Positions 1 through 7,415 of a stretch of DNA of 60,741 bases are shown piece by piece. The notes under the pieces were generated by a model, which did not search any database, was not told the origin of the DNA, and saw only the letters and a list, made by a program, of their open reading frames with translations. Each line of letters begins with the position of its first letter. Position 1 is the stretch's first letter. The translations under genes and the position numbers were made by a program. The stretch lies in assembly GCA_910587915.1 (NCBI GenBank), contig CAJUOB010000016.1, positions 1 to 60,741 on the forward strand, given 5' to 3'. Origin of the DNA: an uncultured Muribaculaceae bacterium (GTDB lineage: Bacteria > Bacteroidota > Bacteroidia > Bacteroidales > Muribaculaceae).

Positions 1-110
1 GCCAATACACTCACAAGCAATAGTATTACTTTTCTAAATCTTCTTTCCATCCTTTGCAATATTCTACTGTCGTAGTTTGTTGACTTATAATTTGATTGAT
101 GCCTTTTGGT

Positions 111-928
111 TCAGAATATTTCCTTGATATATTGTGATGGAATGTGTTCTGAATCTTCAAACGAAATTGGCCAATCGGTTTCCATGAATATTCCCAAAAC
201 AGACTTAGCGGCACATGCTGTCCCCGGATATATTTCTTCAAGTTCTGTTTGCGTATTCGCTTGCAATATATACATTCTGTCGTTGGATTTTCTGTATTTT
301 AGTGTACATGCTCCAAAACTATCCAAATCGGTGTAGAGTATTACCTTATTTATCGGCTGCTCTTGTAATTGATATATTGGATAGTATGGCAGCATATATT
401 ACGGTCGTTCTCTTTGAGATCGATTGATATTCGTTGTCCTTGTATATTTACGCTGATATTCGATGGAATAGCATACTTATCATCCATGCATTTCTCCACT
501 TTATTATTTGGATTCCACATTAGCATTGATGGCTCGGATTCATTATCATATTGGATATAAATGTACCCAAAGGGAAGGAGTTCGCCTTTCTCGGAATATC
601 CTTCGAATTTAAGAGGCGTATCAGTTCCGTCGTTCATGGCTATCGCCATTGGATTACATATGTGTTCTTTGTCCATATGTATTATTGAATCGCTGTCTAT
701 TTCGAAGCGGCCCTCAGAATTTTTAACTGCATAGTATTTACAGTTACCACCATACTTCAATAGCACATACTGCCGATTCTCAAAGTTAAAAGCTATGCCA
801 ATATTGGTGTCCGGTAACTTATAGAAATGGATGTCATCTACAATCGGAGCATCGATCAGAGAAGTATTGCTCCATGCTGCGATATTGGCAAAGATCAATA
901 GCAATATTAGATGTAATAATTGTTTCAT
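111..928 (-). pseudogene. Secreted protein of unknown function, broken by a frameshift
   Basis: I do not recognise this protein. The N-terminal part (928 down to 350, 192 residues) begins with a clear signal peptide (hydrophobic residues 4-18) and reads as a normal globular protein until about residue 178. It then runs into a short tail, while a second frame opens at 395 and continues convincingly for 94 residues to a stop at 111. The switch falls at an ATATAT run (394-399); removing one AT unit joins the frames as KENDRN then MLPYYPIYQL. The most economical reading is one protein of about 270 residues disrupted by a 2-base gain or a 1-base loss, or a sequencing error there. The region is distinctly AT-richer than the genes that follow, which fits recent acquisition. 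Two genes overlapping by 46 bases is the less likely alternative. Confidence 0.5.
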
Positions 929-1169
929 TGCGGACTGTTGTGTTTATTTATTTCATCTGTAGGAATATAGGGCTAACCATATATCCCCGGATTGCTCTTT
1001 GCAGATTGCCACTATCGACAGAAAAAAACGTAAGATGCAAACGGTCGTAATATTACGGAACTTTTTATTCCGGGTTTCCATACGTACCCACTATAATTAC
1101 TAAAGAGGATATAGCGTGTGGCGAGGAGAGAGGCGATTGGTTTCATGGGATGTGGGATTGGTTCGGTTG

Positions 1170-1201
1170 CAAATATATTGATTTTGTGGTGTAAAAGCAA
1201 G
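1170..1201 (-). promoter_or_regulatory. Possible Bacteroidota promoter facing the broken secreted-protein gene
   Basis: On the minus strand the -7 box TATATTTG (1170-1177) lies 20 bases from a weak -33 box CTTG (1198-1201). The leader to the start at 928 would be long, over 200 bases. Confidence 0.4.
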
Positions 1202-1249
1202 AAATGTGCTTTATAACATGTAATTGTTTTGGCGGATTTACTGTCTTGG

Positions 1250-1281
1250 TTTGGATAAGGGGGAGTTTTTGGTTAAATTTG
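1250..1281 (+). promoter_or_regulatory. Bacteroidota housekeeping promoter for the GH106 gene
   Basis: TTTG (1250-1253), a 20-base spacer and TAAATTTG (1274-1281) match the Bacteroidota consensus exactly. Transcription would start about 1285, giving a leader of roughly 20 bases before the ATG at 1305. Confidence 0.75.
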
Positions 1282-1304
1282 TGGAGTGTTAAAATTGTGG
1301 AATT

Positions 1305-4300
1305 ATGAAGTTCGATTTACATATAGCATTGCCTCTGGCCGGATTTATGATGGCTGCATCGGCCTTGGGTCAGGCTCCGGCAACTCCGTCGTACGCCGAT
1401 ATGCAGCGTCCGTTCGGCCAGGCCGACTATGGGTTGTTTGCGTCTCCGCCCAAGGTGCACTATCCGCAGACATGGTTTCATTTCATAGGTGGCAATGTGT
1501 CGCACGAAGGCATCACTGCCGACCTTGAGGCTATTGCGGCAGCTGGCATCAGTGGCGTGCAGTTGTTCCATGGCCAGTTTGGTGGCCGCTGGCCTGCTAC
1601 CGGCGATCCGATAGAGTGTCTTAGCCCGAGCTGGGATGCTGCAGTGCGTCATACTGCCGACGAGTGCCGTCGGCTGGGCTTGCGCTTCACGATGCAGAAC
1701 TGTCCGGGATGGGCAATGGCAGGCGGTCCGTGGATCAAGCCGGAGAATGCCATGCGTGGCATAGCATATAGCCGCACTTATGTCGACGGTGGCGCCAGGG
1801 ATGTGAGGCTTGCTGTGCCCGAGCCGTCGTCGGAGCCGTGGCGCGACTACCGCGATGTGGCTGTGCTTGCATTTCCTGTGCCGGAAGGCGACGATGGTGT
1901 GCGCCATGTGCCGTCGCAGGTGACCGGCAGTGGCGATGTGAATTGGTTCGATCTTATGGCCGGCCGGGTGGATCGTGTGTCGCTTCCGGCGGCTGAGCAT
2001 TGGTTCGAGGCTGCGTTTCACGATACGGTGACGGTGCGCACGGTGGTTCTTCCGTCGGTGGAATCGCTGGAGCATGCGTGGTGCTATGTGCCGGATGTGA
2101 AGGTCACAGTGGAGGCTGTGATGCCCGACGGAGCAGTGAAGCCTATGGCCGATGTGGAGCTTCCGCCGAGCAATTGGCAGGACGGTTGGCCGATGTCGAT
2201 AGCCTGCAATGAGGTGAAAGGATGCAACCGCATACGTGTGACTGTGCGCAACGGGCATAATATCAATCTTGGATGCGTGGCATTCCTGTCGGCCGGACGG
2301 AAGAATAACTGGGAGTCGGAGGCGGCCCATACGTTGCGTGGCATAGAGCGTACGGGCGATTCGGCGGTGCGCTCGGCCGATTGCTATGTAAAGCTCTCGG
2401 ATATACGCGATGTGTCGGCTGCTATGACACCTGATGGCCGCTTCGATGCCGGCGTACTGTCGCCCGGACGCTGGACAGTGCTCCGTATAGGTCATGTGAA
2501 TGCAGGGCGACGCAATGGTCCGGCTCCGGCCGAAGGAACGGGCTGGGAGTGCGATAAACTTTCGACGGCGGGCGCCGCGGCGCATTTTGCCGGTTATATA
2601 GGGCGTCTGACCGATGGTCCGTTGGCGGATGGAATGCTCGACGGCTTGCTACTCGACAGTTGGGAGTGCGGCACCCAGACGTGGACCGACCGTATGGAGC
2701 AGGAATTTGATTCTATAGCCGGATATCCGTTGCGGCGCATGCTGCCGGCGGTGCTGGGCTATGTGGTGGAGGATGCCGGGATGACCGCACGCTTTCTCAC
2801 CGATTGGCGTCGTGTCATAGGGGAATTGTTCGCCACACGTTTCTACCGAACCATATCGTCGCTGGCTCATGAGCGCGGTCTGTCGGTGGCCTATGAAACT
2901 GCGGCAGGCGATGTGTTCCCGGCTGATATAATGGAGTATTTCAAGTATGCCGACGTGCCTATGTGCGAGTACTGGCAGCCGTTCTCGGAAAGCTATGTTG
3001 GCTCTATCAACTTCAAGCCTGTAAAGCCAACGGCATCGGCGGCACATGTGTACGGTAAGCCTCGTGTGGATGCTGAGGCCTTCACGTCGTTCAGCCTTAC
3101 GTGGGACGAGCATTGGGACCGCCTCAAGGAAGTGGCCGATTTCAATGCTATCGAGGGAGTGACGCATAATGTATTCCATACATACACGCACAATCCACAA
3201 GTAGGCTATCTGCAGCCGGGCACTTCGTTTGGCGCGGGTATCGGTACGCCTTTCCTGCGCGGGCAGACCTGGTGGCGCCATATGCCGGCGTTCACATCCT
3301 ATCTGGCGCGGTGCAGCTATATGCTCGAACGCGGCAAGCCTGTGTCGGACGTGCTGTGGTATCTCGGCGATGAGATCAACCATAAGCCGGATCAGGAGTA
3401 TGCTTTTCCGAAGGGGTACCGCTACGACTACTGCAATAGCGATGTGCTTCTGAACCGTCTGAGTGTAGAGGACAGTTGCATTGTGACGCCCGAGGGGCTG
3501 CGCTACCGTATGCTATGGATGCCCGACAACAAGCGTATGCTCGTGGAAACTCTCGAGAAACTTCTTGAGCTTGTGCGTGGTGGCGCTGTGATTGTTGGCA
3601 ACGCGCCTGAGGACATGGCTACCTTGACGGGAGGCGAGGCCGCCAAAGCACGGTTCGATGCTCTTGTTGCTGAGTTGTGGGGTGGAAAATATGGCAGACA
3701 GGTTCTTGCCAAGACTTCAATCGATGATGCCGTCGGGCAGCTTGGCATAGCTCCCGATGTGACCGGTGCCGACGTGCGGTGGCTGCATCGCGCTGCCGAT
3801 GGCGCCGACTGGTATATGGTGTGTCCGCCCAAGGAGCAGGCTTTCTGCGGAGAGGTGAGTTTCCGGGCTTCGGGAAAACCGTCGCTTTGGAATCCTGTCG
3901 ACGGCACTGTGACGGCGCTTGAATCGACCGAGAGCGATGGGTACACGACTGTGTCGCTCGATATGCCGAGAACCGGCTCGTGCTTTGTGGTATTCGACCG
4001 CAGCGGCAATGCGCCACGCTTTCGGAAACCGGCTATGAAAGGACGTGAGATTGTTCTCGACAAGGACTGGGCGGTGTCGTTCCCCGACGGCTGGGGCGCA
4101 CCGGCATCGATGGATCTCGACAGCCTGACGGCATGGAAAGATATGGATATGACTCCGGAAGGGCGTGCATTCTCGGGAACGGCAACCTACAGTACTTCTT
4201 TTAAAATGGATAAGGCGAAGAAGGGTCAGCCTGTGATGCTCGATCTCGGGAGGGCCGATATGATTGCTGTGGTGAAAGTGAATGGCAAGGAAGTGGGAAC

Positions 4301-4517
4301 GCTGTGGTGTGCTCCCTATCGGCTGGATATTTCCTCCGCGGCGAAGAAAGGCGACAATGAGCTGACAGTGGAAGTTACCGGTACGTGGCACAACCGTCTT
4401 GCCTACGATGCGGGGCAGCCTGAGACAGAACGCAAGACCTGGACTATCAATGGTCCGTCGGCGGAGTCTCCGCTTAGTCCGAGCGGTCTACTCGGTCCTG
4501 TGACGATAAAATACTGA
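1305..4517 (+). CDS. Secreted GH106-family alpha-L-rhamnosidase
   Basis: This is predicted to release terminal alpha-L-rhamnose from plant or bacterial polysaccharides in the periplasm or outside the cell. The 1,070-residue protein has a signal peptide ending before Gln23. The N-terminal catalytic region shows the GH106 pattern: a WFHF-GGNVSHEGITADLEA stretch at about residues 56-78, SPSWDAAVRHTADECRRLGL near 108-128, and NCPGWAMAGGPWI just after. The C-terminal 150 residues form a GH2-type galactose-binding-like sandwich, with the typical VNGKEVGTLWCAPYRLD segment near 1005. The gene stands alone between its own promoter and terminator, and no susC/susD pair or regulator is visible nearby. 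Family assignment rests on these motifs; the exact linkage cleaved cannot be read from sequence. A related uncharacterised glycosidase specificity in the same family is possible. Confidence 0.88.
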   Translation: MKFDLHIALPLAGFMMAASALGQAPATPSYADMQRPFGQADYGLFASPPKVHYPQTWFHFIGGNVSHEGITADLEAIAAAGISGVQLFHGQFGGRWPATGDPIECLSPSWDAAVRHTADECRRLGLRFTMQNCPGWAMAGGPWIKPENAMRGIAYSRTYVDGGARDVRLAVPEPSSEPWRDYRDVAVLAFPVPEGDDGVRHVPSQVTGSGDVNWFDLMAGRVDRVSLPAAEHWFEAAFHDTVTVRTVVLPSVESLEHAWCYVPDVKVTVEAVMPDGAVKPMADVELPPSNWQDGWPMSIACNEVKGCNRIRVTVRNGHNINLGCVAFLSAGRKNNWESEAAHTLRGIERTGDSAVRSADCYVKLSDIRDVSAAMTPDGRFDAGVLSPGRWTVLRIGHVNAGRRNGPAPAEGTGWECDKLSTAGAAAHFAGYIGRLTDGPLADGMLDGLLLDSWECGTQTWTDRMEQEFDSIAGYPLRRMLPAVLGYVVEDAGMTARFLTDWRRVIGELFATRFYRTISSLAHERGLSVAYETAAGDVFPADIMEYFKYADVPMCEYWQPFSESYVGSINFKPVKPTASAAHVYGKPRVDAEAFTSFSLTWDEHWDRLKEVADFNAIEGVTHNVFHTYTHNPQVGYLQPGTSFGAGIGTPFLRGQTWWRHMPAFTSYLARCSYMLERGKPVSDVLWYLGDEINHKPDQEYAFPKGYRYDYCNSDVLLNRLSVEDSCIVTPEGLRYRMLWMPDNKRMLVETLEKLLELVRGGAVIVGNAPEDMATLTGGEAAKARFDALVAELWGGKYGRQVLAKTSIDDAVGQLGIAPDVTGADVRWLHRAADGADWYMVCPPKEQAFCGEVSFRASGKPSLWNPVDGTVTALESTESDGYTTVSLDMPRTGSCFVVFDRSGNAPRFRKPAMKGREIVLDKDWAVSFPDGWGAPASMDLDSLTAWKDMDMTPEGRAFSGTATYSTSFKMDKAKKGQPVMLDLGRADMIAVVKVNGKEVGTLWCAPYRLDISSAAKKGDNELTVEVTGTWHNRLAYDAGQPETERKTWTINGPSAESPLSPSGLLGPVTIKY

Positions 4518-4519
4518 AA

Positions 4520-4552
4520 AAACACCCGGAAGTCTGAGGCTCCCGGGTGTTT
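4520..4552. terminator. Bidirectional intrinsic terminator between GH106 and upp
   Basis: A perfect 10-bp stem (4520-4529 with 4543-4552) sits 3 bases after the rhamnosidase stop and about 20 bases from the end of upp. A-rich and T-rich flanks let it serve both convergent genes. Confidence 0.85.
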
Positions 4553-4573
4553 CGATTTTATATGTATGGAATT

Positions 4574-5227
4574 TTATTCCTTGGTGCCGTAGGCGAGGTC
4601 GCCGGCATCACCGAGACCGGGCACGATATAGCTGTGGGCATTGATGTCGTCGTCGATTACACCGACCCAAAGCTCGGCTTCTTCGGGCATGGCGCTCTGG
4701 AGATAGTCAACGGCCTGCTTTGATGCAATGACCGAGGCTACGTGCAGTTTGGCGGGGGTGCCTTTGGTGAGGAGAGCTTTGTAGCTCAGTTCCATCGAGG
4801 CGCCGGTGGCCAGCATGGGGTCGCACAGTATGAGTGTCTTGCCATCGAGGCGGGGCGATGCGAGGTATTCGATGAGAATATCGAAGTTTTCCTTTTCCTT
4901 GTATTTGCGGTATGCCGATACGAATGCGTTCTCCGCATTGTCGAGATAGCGCAGGAAGCCCTGGTGGAAAGGCACGCCGGCACGGAATATGGTGGCGAGG
5001 ACAAGCGGTTCGCTTATTACCTGGCATGTGGCCTCGACGCCCAGAGGAGTGGTTACCTGCACGTTCTTGTATTCGAGATCTTTGCTTATTTCGTAAGCGA
5101 AAATCTCGCCAAGGCGTTCGAGGTTGCGTCGGAAGCGGAGTCGGTCGTTCTGTACGTTTATGTCGCGCATTTCGGCCAGATACTGACTCACCAGCGACGG
5201 TTTTTCGGCAAAGTTATGTATTTTCAT
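4574..5227 (-). CDS. upp: Uracil phosphoribosyltransferase
   Basis: Cytoplasmic pyrimidine-salvage enzyme that makes UMP from uracil and 5-phosphoribosyl diphosphate. The 217-residue protein has the usual family length. The PRPP-binding loop DPMLATGAS is at about residues 136-144 and the C-terminal uracil-binding signature YIVPGLGDAGDLAYGT is intact near the end. It starts 12 bases after the M48 peptidase stop, so the two are probably cotranscribed, with the shared terminator downstream. Confidence 0.95.
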   Translation of the reverse strand: MKIHNFAEKPSLVSQYLAEMRDINVQNDRLRFRRNLERLGEIFAYEISKDLEYKNVQVTTPLGVEATCQVISEPLVLATIFRAGVPFHQGFLRYLDNAENAFVSAYRKYKEKENFDILIEYLASPRLDGKTLILCDPMLATGASMELSYKALLTKGTPAKLHVASVIASKQAVDYLQSAMPEEAELWVGVIDDDINAHSYIVPGLGDAGDLAYGTKE

Positions 5228-5239
5228 TATTCGCGGATT

Positions 5240-6019
5240 TTAGATGCCGTCTTTGTCGGCTTTTTTATCCATGCGTTCGATGCGCTTATCGAGGTCGGGA
5301 TGAGTGGAGAAGAGTTGGTTTATTTTAGATGTCTTTGCGGCGCCAGCTTCTTCCTGCATCTGCTTGAGTTTTTTGAATGCGAGCGACATTGCGCGTGGGT
5401 TCTTGCCGTGCGACATGAGGAACTGGTAGCCATAGTCATCGGCTTCGAATTCGTGTTTCTGCGAGTATTTGGCGCTTGCGAGCGATTCGCCAAGAGCACC
5501 GAGCTGCGAGTCGCTAAGAGCTGCGAGCTTGTTGTTGGTCGATGCTACGGCATCTTTGAGAGCCGAAGTGAGGAGAGCCTGCTTCATTGAGCTCTTGGAG
5601 TGCTTCTTGGCGATGTGGCCGATTTCGTGGCCGATTACACCGAGGAGCTCGTCGTCGCTCATTATGTCCATGAGCGATGAGAATACACGGATGCTGCCGT
5701 CGGGGCATGCGAATGCGTTGACATCGATAACGTCGTACACCTTGAAGTTCAAGGGAATTCCTTCGACCGAGGTAAGACCTTCGGTGATGGAGTCGAGACG
5801 CTGGGTATAGGGGTTGTCGGCCGGGGTGACGTGGTTGTGTTCATCCATCCAGTCGATGTATTCCTTCACGTACTGAGCCATGTCGGCGTCAGAAAGGGTG
5901 AGGGCTTTCACTGCGCTCCCGAGCGCTTTAGCACCGCGGCCAAGGTTGAGCTGAGCGGCTACTGTTGCAGGCATAGCCATTGCCAGGACGAGGGCTATGG
6001 CGCATACGATACGTTTCAT
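5240..6019 (-). CDS. M48-family metallopeptidase, exported
   Basis: A 259-residue zinc protease of the M48 (HtpX/BepA/Oma1-like) family, probably periplasmic and involved in envelope protein quality control. The start at 6019 is chosen because it gives a proper signal peptide (MKRIVCAIALVLAMAM) ending before Gln23; a frame continuing upstream to 6082 reads through a terminator hairpin and is not credible. The zinc motif HEIGH lies near residue 133 and the third ligand is in the EFEADDYGYQF segment about 60 residues on. It is followed within 12 bases by upp, an unexplained pairing. No TPR tail as in BepA is present. Confidence 0.88.
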   Translation of the reverse strand: MKRIVCAIALVLAMAMPATVAAQLNLGRGAKALGSAVKALTLSDADMAQYVKEYIDWMDEHNHVTPADNPYTQRLDSITEGLTSVEGIPLNFKVYDVIDVNAFACPDGSIRVFSSLMDIMSDDELLGVIGHEIGHIAKKHSKSSMKQALLTSALKDAVASTNNKLAALSDSQLGALGESLASAKYSQKHEFEADDYGYQFLMSHGKNPRAMSLAFKKLKQMQEEAGAAKTSKINQLFSTHPDLDKRIERMDKKADKDGI

Positions 6020-6052
6020 AATATTATCCTGTTTATGTATATGCGTTAAAAA

Positions 6053-6094
6053 GAAGTTAAGATAACGTTTTGTCGGGGACATTATCTTAACTTC
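6053..6094 (-). terminator. Intrinsic terminator downstream of yebC
   Basis: A perfect 13-bp stem (6053-6065 with 6082-6094) with a 16-base loop is followed on the minus strand by TTTTT. It lies between the yebC stop and the M48 start and should end the pheT-yebC transcript. Confidence 0.85.
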
Positions 6095-6123
6095 CGGAAT
6101 GAGATATCAGTATTGCGTGAGAA

Positions 6124-6858
6124 TTATTCTTCCTCGCGCATGTTGTGGAATACGTTCTGTACGTCCTCGTCGTCCTCGAGTTTTTCGAGAAGCTTGTTGA
6201 TGCTCTCGCGCTGTTCGGGAGTGACGTCCTTGAGGTCGTTGGGAATACGCTCGAATTCGGAGCTTATGATTTCGTATCCGTTCTCCTCGAGGTATTTCTG
6301 GATGTTGGAGTACTCTTCGAAAGCACCGTAGAGGACAACCTGTTCGTTTCCGTCTTCGTCCTCATCGTGGCCGAGTTCGTCGACACCGTAGTCGATGAGT
6401 TCGAGTTCGAGGTCGTCGAGGCTGACGCCTTCGCGGGGTTTGATGCGGAACACGCATTTGTGGTCGAAGAGGAATGTGAGCGAACCCTGGGTGCCGAGCG
6501 AGCCTCCGTGCTTGTTGAAGTAGGAGCGGACGTTGGCCACTGTGCGGGTGTTGTTGTCGGTGGCAGCCTCAACGAAGATGGCGATTCCGTGGGGGCCGTA
6601 TCCTTCGTAGGATATTTCCTTGTAGTCGCCGGCGTCTTTTTCGGTAGCCTTCTTGATGGCACGTTCTACAGTGTCCTTGGGCATGTTGGCAGCCTTGGCG
6701 TTCTGCATGAGCGCGCGCAGACGCGGGTTGGTGTCGGGGTCGGGACCGCCAGCTTTGGCTGCGATGGTTATTTCCTTGCCAATACGTGTGAACGTACGCG
6801 ACATGTTGCCCCAGCGTTTGAGCTTACGGGCTTTACGGTATTCAAATGCTCTTCCCAT
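6124..6858 (-). CDS. yebC: YebC/TACO1-family translation or regulatory factor
   Basis: The 244-residue protein has the full YebC architecture: a basic N-terminus (MGRAFEYRKARKLKRWGNM), the conserved AAKAGGPDPDTNPRLR stretch around residues 33-49, NMPKDTVERAIKKA near 58-71, and the acidic C-terminal half with the GYGPHGIAIFVE core. Members were long annotated as DNA-binding regulators; more recent work on the family supports a role in translation of difficult peptide stretches. It is the last gene after pheT and the zinc-ribbon protein, 11 bases downstream of the latter. Confidence 0.93.
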   Translation of the reverse strand: MGRAFEYRKARKLKRWGNMSRTFTRIGKEITIAAKAGGPDPDTNPRLRALMQNAKAANMPKDTVERAIKKATEKDAGDYKEISYEGYGPHGIAIFVEAATDNNTRTVANVRSYFNKHGGSLGTQGSLTFLFDHKCVFRIKPREGVSLDDLELELIDYGVDELGHDEDEDGNEQVVLYGAFEEYSNIQKYLEENGYEIISSEFERIPNDLKDVTPEQRESINKLLEKLEDDEDVQNVFHNMREEE

Positions 6859-6869
6859 GGTAGAGTAAT

Positions 6870-7403
6870 CTATATTTTGATTTTGTTCGTTTTCTTTCTC
6901 GTAATAAATCTGCGTATCAGGAGTGCTACAAGTCCAATGGCAGCTGCGAGCGCTGCATAGATGGTAGCTCGTGTCTGATAATCCTTGGTTATGCCAGCCA
7001 TGCCACGTTCGATATTCTCCTGGGTCATAGGATAATGACGCGATATAATACCGAAAGATTTGGCGTTATTCTCGAAATGGCATTTGCCTTTGACATTGAA
7101 TCCGATGATTTCGTATCTTGTGATCAGTGCGAGCGGATCTTTTACTTTCACCATGAATTCTACGCAGTTGCCGTCGCATGTAGTGTCGGAGAACTCCTGC
7201 GAATCGATATCATAGTGGCTACGGCTATATACGAAATAGGCGGTGCAGATGAAAAATGCAATGGCTATTGCCATTAGGATTTTAGCTACGGTCGCAGTGC
7301 GGCCAGTAGTGGGAGAGGTGTGAGTCTCGGCCAGCGAATGGCCGCAGCCCGGACAGAATTTCAGTCCGTCTTCGACTTCCTTATGGCAGTTAGGGCATTG
7401 CAT
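6870..7403 (-). CDS. Zinc-ribbon membrane protein of unknown function
   Basis: The 177-residue protein opens with a zinc ribbon (CPNCHKEVEDGLKFCPGCG, two CxxC pairs at residues 3-21), followed by a hydrophobic segment at about 42-59 that enters the membrane, an extracytoplasmic region of about 80 residues with a possible CDGNC disulfide pair, and a second hydrophobic segment near 147-163 ahead of a very basic tail. No catalytic motif is visible. It is tightly packed between pheT (12 bases) and yebC (11 bases), so it is cotranscribed with them, but this gives no functional clue. Confidence 0.8.
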   Translation of the reverse strand: MQCPNCHKEVEDGLKFCPGCGHSLAETHTSPTTGRTATVAKILMAIAIAFFICTAYFVYSRSHYDIDSQEFSDTTCDGNCVEFMVKVKDPLALITRYEIIGFNVKGKCHFENNAKSFGIISRHYPMTQENIERGMAGITKDYQTRATIYAALAAAIGLVALLIRRFITRKKTNKIKI

Positions 7404-7415
7404 GGATATATGGGT

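Larger units (their letters stand above)
929..1304. other. Intergenic region, no gene supported
   Basis: This 376-base gap lies between the broken secreted-protein gene and the divergent rhamnosidase. It holds a promoter for each direction (listed separately). A 62-codon frame at 1012-1200 on the minus strand starts upstream of the likely transcription start and has no recognisable signal or domain, so I do not call it. Confidence 0.6.

Noticed and set aside
26..241. A third frame continuing the broken first gene on the minus strand
   Set aside because: It is open past the stop at 111 but the frame ending at 111 has more protein-like composition, so a second frameshift is not needed.
1..930. 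Part of a prophage or mobile island
   Set aside because: The stretch is AT-rich but too short, with no integrase, transposase, tRNA or repeats to support it.
1012..1200. A 62-codon frame on the minus strand
   Set aside because: No signal peptide, domain or translation context; it starts upstream of the likely transcription start.
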